Under the pieces are notes generated by a model. The model was not told where the DNA came from. It searched no databases and was given only the letters and a program-made list of their open reading frames with translations. This document shows, piece by piece, positions 41,581 through 50,020 of a stretch of 64,000 nucleotides of DNA; positions within the stretch are counted from its first letter, which is position 1, and every line of letters starts with the position of its first letter. Location of the stretch: contig DVHU01000013.1 of assembly GCA_018711815.1 (NCBI GenBank), positions 1 through 64,000 of the forward strand, written 5' to 3'. This DNA is from Candidatus Egerieimonas intestinavium (GTDB lineage: Bacteria > Bacillota > Clostridia > Lachnospirales > Lachnospiraceae). The position numbers and the translations under genes were made by a program.

Positions 41581-42372
41581 TTATTTCCATATAATGGAAG
41601 CGGGTTTTCTGGGGGCCGTCCTGCGGTAACTGTGGTCGGGATAACCCAGCAGTATGCAGCAGGCAATTTCCTCAGGTTTAACCTCCAGCCATTGGGTGAG
41701 GACGCTGCTGGCGGGCAAAAGCCGCTTCAGGTAACCGCTGTAGAGCATACCGGCTCCCAGGGAGTTGGCCATGTGCTCCATGTTGGCGGCGGCCATGGCT
41801 CCGTCCCAGAGGTTTTCCGTCAGTACCAGAAGCAGGGCAGGGGTGTTAAAGAATAAACCATCCTGCTGGGGATCCCGCTGGTGCTGGAGATATAGAAGCT
41901 TAAAGAACCGGGCGTAGGGGGAATTATCCTGTTCCAGAGTCTGAAGAATTGAGGGGAATTCCTGCCAGAAGAGCTCCTTGAATTCCTTTAAGCGATCCTG
42001 GAGGATCAGGTAGCGGGTACCCTGACGGTTTTTGGCTGTGGCCGTATAGCGGCCGGCCTCCACGATCTGCTGAAGCGCCGCGCGTTTCAGGGGCTTGTCC
42101 TGAAAGCTGCGGATACTGCGGCGGAATTTCACACAGCGCAGAAAGCGCTCCGGCTCCAGAGTGAAATCCTCCTTTCGGTACTCCTCCACATCCTCCATGT
42201 CAAAGGAGGGAATGGACACGGCCCCGGCGGGACAGATGGCCACGCAGTGGCCGCACAGGATACAGGATCCCTTGTAGGAGGCCTTTCCCTTCTGAATCAC
42301 GATGGCGCTGCCGGGGCAGTCCTTTTTGCACAGACCGCAGCCCACGCACAGTTGAGGATCAAATTGAACCAT
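41581..42372 (-). CDS. Ferredoxin-nitroreductase fusion protein
   Basis: A 263-residue fusion: an N-terminal 2[4Fe-4S] ferredoxin domain (CVGCGLCKKDCPG and CILCGHCVAICPAG, residues about 9-50) and a nitroreductase-fold FMN domain (KFRRSIRSFQDKPLKRAALQQIVEAG onward). The ferredoxin would deliver electrons to the flavin for reduction of an unknown substrate. Its ATG shares a base with the stop codon of the upstream TSCPD gene (TAATG), so translation is coupled. The fusion is common in Clostridia. Confidence 0.92.
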   Translation of the reverse strand: MVQFDPQLCVGCGLCKKDCPGSAIVIQKGKASYKGSCILCGHCVAICPAGAVSIPSFDMEDVEEYRKEDFTLEPERFLRCVKFRRSIRSFQDKPLKRAALQQIVEAGRYTATAKNRQGTRYLILQDRLKEFKELFWQEFPSILQTLEQDNSPYARFFKLLYLQHQRDPQQDGLFFNTPALLLVLTENLWDGAMAAANMEHMANSLGAGMLYSGYLKRLLPASSVLTQWLEVKPEEIACCILLGYPDHSYRRTAPRKPASIIWK

Positions 42373-42611
42373 TATTGCAGCGCCTCCTTTAAAGCCTGAG
42401 CCAGCTGGTCAGGACATGAGGTGGATTTGAAGCCGCAGCGGATGCCCTCCAGCCGGGAGATGGCTTCCTTTGCATCCATGCCCTCCACCAGGGCGGCGAT
42501 GCCCTTCAGGTTGCCGTTGCAGCCGCCGGTGAAGGCGACGTCATAAATTTTACCGTCCTCCAGCCGGAAATCAATCTTTTGGGAACAGGTTCCTTTAGTT
42601 TTGTATGTCAT
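42372..42611 (-). CDS. TSCPD-domain protein (TIGR03905 type)
   Basis: A 79-residue protein: TYKTKGTCSQKIDFRLEDGKIYDVAFTGGCNGNLKGI in outline, with the defining TSCPDQLAQAL near the C-terminus. Three conserved cysteines (GTCS, GGCN and STSCPD) suggest metal or redox binding. The same domain occurs as the C-terminal part of some ribonucleotide reductases. Free-standing function is unknown. AGGAGG precedes the ATG, and the gene is coupled to the nitroreductase. Confidence 0.88.
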   Translation of the reverse strand: MTYKTKGTCSQKIDFRLEDGKIYDVAFTGGCNGNLKGIAALVEGMDAKEAISRLEGIRCGFKSTSCPDQLAQALKEALQ

Positions 42612-42644
42612 CTTTTTTCCTCCTGTCTGTTAGAATCTAAAACC

Positions 42645-42677
42645 ATTATAGCAGAATGGGGAAATCTTTGCTATAAT
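42645..42677. promoter_or_regulatory. Back-to-back divergent extended -10 promoters
   Basis: ATTATAGCA (42645-42653) and TGCTATAAT (42669-42677) form an inverted repeat, so each strand carries TGC-TATAAT pointing outward: left for the TSCPD-nitroreductase operon, right for mtnN. Neither has a strong -35, and each polymerase would occupy the other's promoter. Confidence 0.7.
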
Positions 42678-42717
42678 CATTACCAGAATCGTCAGGAAGC
42701 AGGAGGAATGACAAGGT

Positions 42718-43416
42718 ATGAATACAATAGGAATTATCGGAGCCATGGAGGACGAGATAAGGCAGTTAAGGGATAAGCTTGAAGCCCCGGAGGTAAAGCG
42801 CAAAGCGTCTATGGATTTCTACCGGGGAACTCTCCACGGAAAGCAGGTGGTGGTGGTGCGCAGCGGAATCGGCAAAGTGAACGCCGCAGTGTGCACCCAG
42901 ATTCTGGTGGACGATTATCAGGTGGAGGCTGTGATTAATACGGGAATTGCCGGTTCCCTTCGGGCGGAAATCAATATCGGCGATATCGTTCTGGCTACGG
43001 ACACCCTTCAGCACGATATGGATGCCACGGAATTTGGCTATCCCAAGGGACAGATTCCCCAGATGGATATTTTGGCCTTTCCGGCGGACAGAGAGCTCAC
43101 CAGGCTGGCAGAGGAGGTCTGCCGCCGGGTAAACCCGGATATTCAGGTGTTTTGCGGCAGGATCGTCAGCGGAGACCAGTTTGTGGCGGACAGCCGGGTA
43201 AAGGAGAGGATTACCCAGGAATTTGCCGGGTACTGCACGGAAATGGAGGGGGCGGCCATCGGACAGACGGCATGGCTCAATGGAATTCCCTTCCTGATTG
43301 TCCGGGCTATCTCTGACAAGGCGGACGACAGCGCCCATGTGGATTACCCCACCTTTGAGCGGGAAGCCATTGAGCATGAGGTGAGACTGACGGAGAACTT
43401 GCTCAAGAGCCTGTAA
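42718..43416 (+). CDS. mtnN: 5'-methylthioadenosine/S-adenosylhomocysteine nucleosidase
   Basis: A 232-residue nucleosidase that cleaves MTA and SAH (and 5'-deoxyadenosine), recycling SAM by-products and producing the AI-2 precursor pathway intermediate. Motifs: IGIIGAMEDEI at the N-terminus, VVRSGIGKVNAAVCTQ, INTGIAGSL, the substrate-binding EMEGAAIGQ, and VRAISDKAD containing the catalytic Asp. AGGAGG lies 11 bp upstream of the ATG. luxS is not in the window. Confidence 0.95.
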   Translation: MNTIGIIGAMEDEIRQLRDKLEAPEVKRKASMDFYRGTLHGKQVVVVRSGIGKVNAAVCTQILVDDYQVEAVINTGIAGSLRAEINIGDIVLATDTLQHDMDATEFGYPKGQIPQMDILAFPADRELTRLAEEVCRRVNPDIQVFCGRIVSGDQFVADSRVKERITQEFAGYCTEMEGAAIGQTAWLNGIPFLIVRAISDKADDSAHVDYPTFEREAIEHEVRLTENLLKSL

Positions 43417-43454
43417 AAGGCGTTTTTGCCGGGAATTTGTCGAACGATTTTTGG

Positions 43455-43482
43455 TTACATTTCCAAATTTGCGGTATATAAT
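43455..43482 (+). promoter_or_regulatory. Likely promoter of the small membrane protein gene
   Basis: TTACAT (43455-43460), 16 bp, TATAAT (43477-43482). The following leader can form a GC-rich hairpin (GCGGCC with GGGCCGGC) before the ribosome site. Confidence 0.55.
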
Positions 43483-43550
43483 TACCACAGACGCGGCCTG
43501 CTCAATCCGGATGGGCCGGCGGCGCGAAAACCATAAGGGGGTAAGTATGT

Positions 43551-44228
43551 ATGTTGCAGAATTGGATAAGCCAGAATGTATTTTTGTATGGAATGGCAGC
43601 AACAGGTATTGTAGGCCTGTTATGTACCTTGCTTGTAAACCGCTTTTACAGCCGCGTAATTGGTGATTTGCGAAGGATAGATGTGCCGAAAACCAAATGG
43701 ATGGGACAGACACTGCAGGCGTACCGGGAGAGAACCCGGCAGAATACCCTGAACAATCCCCAGATATTCGTGAGAAATCAGCTGAATCAGGGAAAAACTC
43801 TGGGCATGAGAGTTTCCCGGTGGCAGCGAGGGACAGGCTACATGTGTATGGCCTGCTTTATACTGACGGCTGCAGCCGTATATATCACTTACCAGTATCA
43901 GATGGCGGAGGCCCTGAGAAATCAGCACCTGGTGATGGGGCTGGGAATCTTCCTGGGACTTCTGATGTTCCGGCAGTTTTTGGGCTTCACAGGAAAAGAG
44001 CAGCAGATAGCGGACGGGCTTTTGGACTATATGGAGAATAACGGCAAGCTTCCGGCGGTCTCCGTCCAGGCCCAGCGGCGTCCCGAGGAGAAGGAAAAGG
44101 GCGCTCTCATCGATCAGGTGATGCAGGGTATCCAGCAGACTGCGGCGGCGGGCTCGAAATTCTCCGGGCTCCTTTCCAAGGAGGAGGAGCAGGTGATGCG
44201 GGAGGTTATCAAGGAATATTTGACTTGA
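43551..44228 (+). CDS. Membrane protein of unknown function
   Basis: A 225-residue protein I do not recognise. It has one hydrophobic helix near the N-terminus (about residues 12-32), two more at about 98-115 and 127-145, and a soluble C-terminal third with a low-complexity linker and a final helix (SKEEEQVMREVIKEYLT). The cytoplasmic loop between helices 1 and 2 is basic (RRIDVPKTKWMGQTLQAYRERTRQ). This layout recalls anti-sigma or scaffold-like membrane proteins but no catalytic motif is visible. AAGGGGG lies 9 bp upstream of the ATG. pgi follows from its own promoter. Confidence 0.7.
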   Translation: MLQNWISQNVFLYGMAATGIVGLLCTLLVNRFYSRVIGDLRRIDVPKTKWMGQTLQAYRERTRQNTLNNPQIFVRNQLNQGKTLGMRVSRWQRGTGYMCMACFILTAAAVYITYQYQMAEALRNQHLVMGLGIFLGLLMFRQFLGFTGKEQQIADGLLDYMENNGKLPAVSVQAQRRPEEKEKGALIDQVMQGIQQTAAAGSKFSGLLSKEEEQVMREVIKEYLT

Positions 44229-44234
44229 CATCGC

Positions 44235-44263
44235 TTTACAAACCAGGTGTGATTTGATACACT
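44235..44263 (+). promoter_or_regulatory. Promoter of pgi
   Basis: TTTACA (44235-44240), 17 bp, TACACT (44258-44263), with extended TGA before the -10. Confidence 0.75.
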
Positions 44264-44299
44264 GAAATCAGTTAAAAATTGACAAAGGAGTAGAAGAAT

Positions 44300-45646
44300 A
44301 TGGCAAAGGTTACATTGGATTACTCAAAGACCGCGAAGTTCATCCGTCCGGATGAGGTAAAAGCATTTTCCAGAATTGCTGAGGCGGCAAAGGATGTTCT
44401 TGTCAGCAGAACAGGGGAAGGAAATGATTTCCTGGGCTGGATTGACCTGCCTGTGGATTATGACAAGGAGGAGTTCGCCAGGATCAAGAAGGCGGCCGCC
44501 AAAATCCAGGGCGATTCCGAGGTGCTTCTGGTGATCGGTATCGGCGGTTCTTATCTGGGTGCCCGGGCTGCCATTGAATTCTTGAGACACGGATTTTACA
44601 ACAATGTTTCCAAGGAAATCCGCAAGACGCCGGAGATCTATTTTGTTGGAAACAACATCAGCAGCGCTTATGTAAAGGGACTGATGGATGTGATCGGGGA
44701 CAGAGATTTCTCCATCAACATCATCTCCAAGTCCGGAACCACCACTGAGCCGGCTATCGCTTTCCGTATTTTCAAGGAAATGGCGGAGAAGAAATACGGC
44801 AAGGCAGAGGCCGCGAAACGTATCTATGCCACCACGGACAAGGCAAGAGGAGCCCTGAAGAAGCTGGCCACGGAAGAGGGGTATGAGACCTTCGTTGTTC
44901 CCGACGATGTGGGAGGCCGCTTCTCCGTTCTGACTGCCGTAGGTCTGCTGCCCATCGCAGTTTCCGGTGCGGACATAGACAAGCTGATGGAAGGAGCCGC
45001 TTCCGGCAGGGAGATGGCGCTGAATCAGCCCTTTGAGGAAAACGATGCGATGCAGTATGCGGCAATCCGCAATATCTTACTGCGCAAGGGCAAAAATGTG
45101 GAGGTGCTGGCTAACTATGAGCCCAGCCTGCACTACGTATCTGAGTGGTGGAAACAGCTGTACGGCGAGAGCGAAGGAAAGGATCAGAGAGGTATTTTCC
45201 CGGCGTCTGTGGATCTGACTGCAGATCTGCACTCCATGGGTCAGTTTATCCAGGATGGTTCCAGGATCCTCTTTGAGACTGTATTGAGCGTGGATAAATC
45301 CAGCGCGGAGATCGTGATCAAGGAAGAGCCGGTAGATTTGGACGGCCTGAACTATCTGGCAGGAAAGGACATGGATTTCGTAAATAAGAGTGCGATGAAC
45401 GGCACCGTTCTGGCTCACACAGACGGAGACGTTCCCAACTTAATCGTCCGGATTCCGGAGCAGAACGAGTTCTATCTGGGCCAGCTGTTCTATATGTTCG
45501 AGTTCGCCTGTGGTATCAGCGGTTATGTGCTGGGTGTAAATCCCTTCAATCAGCCGGGTGTGGAGGCATATAAGAAGAATATGTTTGCCCTGTTAGGCAA
45601 GCCGGGCTATGAAAAAGAGCGGGAAGCCCTGCTGGCAAGGCTGTAA
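44300..45646 (+). CDS. pgi: Glucose-6-phosphate isomerase
   Basis: A 448-residue phosphoglucose isomerase interconverting glucose-6-P and fructose-6-P. Motifs: [18 protein letters not shown] in the N-domain, [15 protein letters not shown] for phosphate binding, [19 protein letters not shown], and the C-terminal [14 protein letters not shown]. The length matches the shorter Firmicute/Thermotoga-type enzymes, against about 550 residues in E. coli. AAAGGAG precedes the ATG. It lies downstream of the PTS and glycogen genes in this window but in a separate transcript. Confidence 0.97.
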   Translation: MAKVTLDYSKTAKFIRPDEVKAFSRIAEAAKDVLVSRTGEGNDFLGWIDLPVDYDKEEFARIKKAAAKIQGDSEVLLVIGIGGSYLGARAAIEFLRHGFYNNVSKEIRKTPEIYFVGNNISSAYVKGLMDVIGDRDFSINIISKSGTTTEPAIAFRIFKEMAEKKYGKAEAAKRIYATTDKARGALKKLATEEGYETFVVPDDVGGRFSVLTAVGLLPIAVSGADIDKLMEGAASGREMALNQPFEENDAMQYAAIRNILLRKGKNVEVLANYEPSLHYVSEWWKQLYGESEGKDQRGIFPASVDLTADLHSMGQFIQDGSRILFETVLSVDKSSAEIVIKEEPVDLDGLNYLAGKDMDFVNKSAMNGTVLAHTDGDVPNLIVRIPEQNEFYLGQLFYMFEFACGISGYVLGVNPFNQPGVEAYKKNMFALLGKPGYEKEREALLARL

Positions 45647-45669
45647 AATAAAAAGATAAGATAAAAAGA

Positions 45670-45740
45670 GAGGCTGCCTCTGTCCGAGAACGGCCCGGCC
45701 AGCGTATGCCGGGATTCTAGTGACAGAAGCAGCCTTTTTC
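45670..45740 (+). terminator. Terminator of pgi
   Basis: GGCTGC-C-TCTGTC pairs with GACAGA-A-GCAGCC across a loop with its own GCCCGGC/GCCGGG stem and is followed by TTTTT. Confidence 0.9.
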
Positions 45741-45752
45741 GTTAAAGGAGCT

Positions 45753-45807
45753 GTTGTAATTAGCGAATATCTCCGCATAAATATACGAGAATATCGAATA
45801 ATGCAAC
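45753..45807. repeat. Short derivative of the dispersed hairpin element
   Basis: GTTGTAATTAGCGAATATCT and ATATCGAATAATGCAAC are imperfect inverted arms matching the outer arms of copy B (GCTAATTGC and GCATTATTCGATATT), but the conserved core is replaced by about 15 bp. It lies between the convergent pgi and a small minus-strand gene, just past the pgi terminator. Confidence 0.7.
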
Positions 45808-45828
45808 CGTCTCTGCAATTAGCGGCGC

Positions 45829-46092
45829 TTACTCCTCGATAATCTGGATCTCCAGGTAGTCAAAATCAATCTGGTCAATGAAATTATCCTGAAAGAACCG
45901 GGTTTTATCCCGCCTCTTAAATTCTGCGATATTGCAGTCCAGCCAGATGGGTTTGCTCAAATCCCAGTCATAGCAGATCTGATCCAGGCAGTGGAAAATC
46001 TTATGGGTGCGGGTATCCTGGGTATCGTCACAGATTACCACATCCCTCAGCAGACGGTTTTCCTTCCACATTTTTCCCCATAAACGAAACAT
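45829..46092 (-). CDS. Small conserved-looking protein of unknown function
   Basis: An 87-residue acidic, soluble protein (MFRLWGKMWKENRLLRD, ending DFDYLEIQIIEE), with no family I recognise. Two cysteines and several aromatic residues suggest a compact fold. I chose the ATG at 46092 because GGAGGT lies 6 bp before it; the longer reading from 46107 would start inside that site. It is isolated, divergent from the response regulator gene at 46351. Confidence 0.65.
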   Translation of the reverse strand: MFRLWGKMWKENRLLRDVVICDDTQDTRTHKIFHCLDQICYDWDLSKPIWLDCNIAEFKRRDKTRFFQDNFIDQIDFDYLEIQIIEE

Positions 46093-46204
46093 ACAGACAA
46101 CCTCCATTTTCTTTCGCCCCTATAATGTCTGTGATGATTATACACGAAGTGACCCCAGATACACAAGATGGAAAATCCCGGAAGGCTTCCGGAGCAAAAT
46201 TCAG

Positions 46205-46297
46205 AAAGTCTTAAGACTTTTCTCGCCAATAATAAAAAAGCCTCTGCTACAATACCAATATAGATTACTGGAAAAGAAAAGGCGGATAAGGTATAAT
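46205..46297 (+). promoter_or_regulatory. Upstream region of the two-component system: palindrome and -10
   Basis: AAAGTCTTAAGACTTT is a perfect 16-bp palindrome (46205-46220). A TATAAT -10 lies at 46292-46297, with no consensus -35 at the right distance, so activation by a bound factor is plausible. Whether the palindrome is bound by the adjacent response regulator is unknown. Confidence 0.5.
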
Positions 46298-46350
46298 AGG
46301 CGCAGAGTGACTATTTATCTGCGCAGAAATAAAAATGAGGAGAGAGGGAT

Positions 46351-47046
46351 ATGTATCGGATTTTAGTTTGTGATGACGATAAAGAGATTGTGGAGGCCAT
46401 AGAGATTTATTTGAGCCAGGAGGGCTATCAGGTGCTGAAGGCCTACGACGGCATGCAGGCCCTGCAGATGCTGGAGAAGGAGGAGGTTCATCTCCTGATC
46501 ATGGATGTGATGATGCCCCGGCTGGACGGTATCCGGGCGACCCTGAAGATTCGGGAGAAGAGCAGCATCCCCATCATCATCCTCTCCGCCAAGTCTGAGG
46601 ACGTGGACAAGATTTTGGGTCTGAATATCGGGGCCGACGATTACGTGACGAAGCCCTTCAACCCCCTGGAGCTGGTGGCCAGGGTGAAATCCCAGCTGCG
46701 CCGCTATACTAAGTTGGGAAATATCCCTGCCCAGGAGGAGAGCGCCGTCTACCGGGTGGGCGGCTTGTCCATCAACGACGACCTGAAGGAGGTCACTGTG
46801 GACGATGAGCCGGTGAAGCTGACGCCCATCGAGTACAATATCTTGCTGCTGCTGGTTAAAAACGCGGGCAAGGTATTCTCCATCGACCAGATTTATGAGC
46901 AGATCTGGAACGAGGAGGCCATCGGCGCCGATAATACCGTGGCGGTCCATATCCGCCATATCCGGGAGAAGATCGAGATTAATCCCAAGGAGCCCCGCTA
47001 CCTGAAGGTGGTGTGGGGTATCGGATATAAGATTGAGAAAATGTAG
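46351..47046 (+). CDS. OmpR-family response regulator
   Basis: A 231-residue regulator: receiver domain with acidic pair in CDDDKEI, phosphorylated Asp52 in LIMDVMMPRLDG, Thr/Ser region LSAKSED and Lys in YVTKPFNP, followed by a winged-helix effector domain (PVKLTPIEYNILLLLVKNAGKVFSIDQIYEQIW, ending RYLKVVWGIGYKIEK). It is the partner of the sensor kinase that starts 21 bp downstream. The sequence is close in style to the VanR/WalR-like regulators of Clostridia, but the regulon is not known. Confidence 0.95.
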   Translation: MYRILVCDDDKEIVEAIEIYLSQEGYQVLKAYDGMQALQMLEKEEVHLLIMDVMMPRLDGIRATLKIREKSSIPIIILSAKSEDVDKILGLNIGADDYVTKPFNPLELVARVKSQLRRYTKLGNIPAQEESAVYRVGGLSINDDLKEVTVDDEPVKLTPIEYNILLLLVKNAGKVFSIDQIYEQIWNEEAIGADNTVAVHIRHIREKIEINPKEPRYLKVVWGIGYKIEKM

Positions 47047-47067
47047 CATAGAACAGGAGCGTATAGG

Positions 47068-49464
47068 ATGGAGCAGAGGAAGAGAAGCTGGATCTACCGG
47101 GGACCGGTAAAGCTTGTGACAGCGGCAGTGGCGGTGCTGTCTGTGATGGGCGTCGTTCTGTTTGGCGCGGCTCTGATCATGATTTTGGGAAACGGCGTGG
47201 GTCTTGCGGACATTCAGGAGGAGCTGCCCTATGAAAATACGGAGAGAGCATCCCAGGAGGTAACCCAGTACCTCTATTTTGTGGAGGAGTACCTGGAGTA
47301 CGAGGAGACCTTCGGGGAAAATGGCGGCTACAACCCGCTGAAAACCGTGGACATCACCAACTGGGAGGCGGCGGAGGAGGAAAAGAATCCCTACACCACC
47401 TATACTATGGAGGATCTGATTTCTACTCTGACCAACGATCAGTTTTATCTGATCCGGGAGGGAGTGCAGCAGATACAGAACGGAGAGTATGAAATCTACG
47501 GTTACGGAGGAAACCAGCTGGAGGGATATTCCGCAGAATTCCGTTATCTCTACACGGAGATCGCCTCCGAGGAGCTTGTGCTGCCCCAGTCAAATGTCCG
47601 ACTGGCCGACTACGCCTATGAAAACGGGGACGATGTGTCCCTGAGAGACTTGTACGCGAAATTTCTGCGGACGGTGGAGGCAGCCAATGAGTATGTCTCC
47701 TGTATGGAGCATCTGCAGCGGGAGAGCAATATCTCTTACTTCCTGGAAAATATGGACACAGGGCGTATCTATACCAACGTCAGCAGCTGGGAAAGCTATG
47801 ATCAGGCCCAGGAGCAGGCTCAGGCCTGGAAAAACGGCTGCATTTTCCAGAGAACTAACGGTGTGTTCCAGATGGACCAGAAAAAAGCCATCAAGAAGGT
47901 CCCCGCCTACAGCGACTATCTGTTGGGAACCATTCTCTCCGGAAAAAATGAGCGGGGGGTGGTTTCCATTGACACCACATATTCGGCCGACGATGATCTG
48001 CGCGGCAACTGGGAATTTTATAACCGGGTAATGCCCTGGAGCAGAGTGGCCCTGGCGGGCTTTGGGGCGGCGGTGGTGCTTCTGCTGGCCTCCTGGGGGC
48101 TGGCGGCCTTCCAGGCGGGAAGGAATGATAAAGATGAGGAGGTTCACCTGAACCGGCTGGATTATATGCCCACGGAGATCTCTGTGACGCTGTTTTTCCT
48201 GGCGGACGGGACCCTATTGGCGGCTCTTTTGTCCTCCGACGGCTTCTACACCTCCAATTCCATGGGGGCGGTGGCCGCTTTTCTGGCAGTGGTGTCCTTC
48301 TTCTTGGGAATCGTAGGCCTGGCCGGATACCTGACCGTTATGCGCCGAATCAAGGGGCGCAACCTCTGGGCCAACAGCTTAAGCCGCAGTATTGTGGTCA
48401 GCTGCCGCAAGGTCTATGAGGCCAGAACCGTGTCTGGGAAAATCATCCTCTCCTTTAGCGGCTTGATTTTTATCAATATATTTCTGGTGGCTTCCATGAG
48501 TGGATTTGGCCTCATGCTGGCGCTGCTTCTGGATCTGATTGTGCTGTTGTATCTGGTGAAGGACGGAGCCGGACGGAAGATCATCAAGGACGGCCTAAAT
48601 AAGCTGGCCTCCGGGGATCTGGAGTACAAAATTCCCCTGACGGAGCTGAGGGGCGATAATCTGGATATGGCGGAGACCATTAACCACGTGGGGGAAGGGC
48701 TGCAGAACGCGGTGAAGAGGAGCATGAAGAGCGAGCGGCTGAAGGCGGATCTGATTACTAACGTATCCCATGACATTAAGACTCCTCTGACCTCCATCAT
48801 CAACTACGTGGATCTGTTAAAGCGGGAGGATATCCAGAGCGAGAAGGTCAGAAGCTATATCGAGATCCTGGATAAGAAATCCCAGCGGTTAAAGCAGCTG
48901 ACGGAGGATCTGGTGGAGGCCTCCAAGGTAAGCTCAGGAAACGTTACCCTGGAGATGCAGAACCTGAATCTCAATGAGCTGGTTCAGCAGACCAATGGGG
49001 AATTTGCGGAGCAGTTCGCCGCCCGGGATCTGGAGCTGGTGTGCCATCTGCCTCAGGAACCCCTGGTGGTTTATGCCGACGGCAGGCGCATCTGGCGGGT
49101 GATCGAAAATCTCTACCGGAATGTGGCCAAATACGCCATGCCCAGGACCAGGGTTTATGTGGATGTGTTTGAAAATTCCAGACGAGTATATTTCTCCATC
49201 AAAAATATTTCCGAGTATCCCCTGAACATCGAGGCCGACGAGCTGACGGAGCGTTTCATCCGGGGAGATGTGTCCAGAAGCACGGAGGGGAGCGGCCTGG
49301 GTCTGTCCATAGCCAAGGACTTGACGGTTTTGCAGCAGGGAACCTTTGACATCTATCTGGACGGGGATCTCTTTAAGGTGACCGTATCCTTCGCCAAGGT
49401 GGACACTAAGAGTCGGGGGGAAAACGCCGCAGCGGAAAAACAGAATAAGGAAGCAGCAGAATAA
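47068..49464 (+). CDS. Sensor histidine kinase with large extracellular domain
   Basis: A 798-residue membrane kinase. A first helix (about 15-45) precedes a large external domain (about 50-320); a second group of hydrophobic helices spans about 325-500, more than the usual single helix. A HAMP-like linker follows, then the kinase core with His568 in NVSHDIKTPLTSIINYVDLL, the N-box (RVIENLYRNVAKYA), and G2 (STEGSGLGLSIAK). The region normally holding the G1 DxGxG motif reads VYFSIKNISEYPLN and is degenerate. It is co-transcribed with the response regulator and ends at a bidirectional terminator. Confidence 0.92.
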   Translation: MEQRKRSWIYRGPVKLVTAAVAVLSVMGVVLFGAALIMILGNGVGLADIQEELPYENTERASQEVTQYLYFVEEYLEYEETFGENGGYNPLKTVDITNWEAAEEEKNPYTTYTMEDLISTLTNDQFYLIREGVQQIQNGEYEIYGYGGNQLEGYSAEFRYLYTEIASEELVLPQSNVRLADYAYENGDDVSLRDLYAKFLRTVEAANEYVSCMEHLQRESNISYFLENMDTGRIYTNVSSWESYDQAQEQAQAWKNGCIFQRTNGVFQMDQKKAIKKVPAYSDYLLGTILSGKNERGVVSIDTTYSADDDLRGNWEFYNRVMPWSRVALAGFGAAVVLLLASWGLAAFQAGRNDKDEEVHLNRLDYMPTEISVTLFFLADGTLLAALLSSDGFYTSNSMGAVAAFLAVVSFFLGIVGLAGYLTVMRRIKGRNLWANSLSRSIVVSCRKVYEARTVSGKIILSFSGLIFINIFLVASMSGFGLMLALLLDLIVLLYLVKDGAGRKIIKDGLNKLASGDLEYKIPLTELRGDNLDMAETINHVGEGLQNAVKRSMKSERLKADLITNVSHDIKTPLTSIINYVDLLKREDIQSEKVRSYIEILDKKSQRLKQLTEDLVEASKVSSGNVTLEMQNLNLNELVQQTNGEFAEQFAARDLELVCHLPQEPLVVYADGRRIWRVIENLYRNVAKYAMPRTRVYVDVFENSRRVYFSIKNISEYPLNIEADELTERFIRGDVSRSTEGSGLGLSIAKDLTVLQQGTFDIYLDGDLFKVTVSFAKVDTKSRGENAAAEKQNKEAAE

Positions 49465-49465
49465 G

Positions 49466-49532
49466 AAAAAGGGAACTCTCTTGTGGCCTGGCCGAAAGGC
49501 TTATCCTTCGGCGGCAGGGGAGTTCCCTTTTG
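49466..49532. terminator. Bidirectional terminator
   Basis: GGGAACTC pairs with GAGTTCCC around an inner GCCGAA/TTCGGC stem. A-runs and T-runs flank both sides (AAAAA before, TTTT after), so it can end the kinase gene and the convergent minus-strand gene. Confidence 0.85.
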
Positions 49533-49551
49533 TTGGGGCTGCTGCATATGT

Positions 49552-49881
49552 TCACGGGGTCTTGCGCAGAACTTCCTTTGGCGGCTCGATTTCCCGGGCC
49601 AGGGTATGCTCCGTCAGCTCCGAGAGAGCCTTGAGCTTTTTGTTGATAAGAGGCCGCATGCAGTTGGGCACATGCTCCTGGTGAGCCCGGTGAATGGCCA
49701 CGCACTCCTTGCAGTTTCCGTGGTATCGGCAGGCCTTCAGGCAGGGACAGTGATCCTTGTCCTTGTATTCCTCCCGAAAGGCGGCGGCAAACTCCTCCTG
49801 GAGCCGGAGTCCCTCCTGACGGTTGCCCCTGTGAAATTCCGCCATGGCGTCCAATTCCTTTTGATTTCCCTCGATAATCAT
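49552..49881 (-). CDS. Cysteine-rich small protein, probable metal binder
   Basis: A 109-residue protein. The N-terminal half is a charged helix (KELDAMAEFHRGNRQEGLRLQEEF), and the centre carries six cysteines and four histidines in the pattern CPCxxxCRYHGNCxxCxxIHRAH, then HVPNC. Spacing suggests a zinc or iron-sulfur site. It resembles a Lachnospiraceae family with a CP-x-HGxCxxC-x-H signature that I cannot name. AGGACAG-type site precedes the ATG on this strand. It is divergent from the CdaR-like regulator. Function unknown. Confidence 0.75.
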   Translation of the reverse strand: MIIEGNQKELDAMAEFHRGNRQEGLRLQEEFAAAFREEYKDKDHCPCLKACRYHGNCKECVAIHRAHQEHVPNCMRPLINKKLKALSELTEHTLAREIEPPKEVLRKTP

Positions 49882-49963
49882 AGAAAGCTGTCCTCCCAGT
49901 GATGGTTTTCGTCTCTGACGATTCTATTATACCGGATACCTGGGAAAAGTTCATGCAAAAAAA

Positions 49964-49992
49964 TTGAATTTTCTTAAAAAATGCGGTATTAT
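49964..49992 (+). promoter_or_regulatory. Promoter of the CdaR-hydratase-symporter operon
   Basis: TTGAAT (49964-49969), 17 bp, TATTAT (49987-49992). Confidence 0.7.
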
Positions 49993-50020
49993 GGTACGTA
50001 TCAAGTGAAAGGAGAATCGT

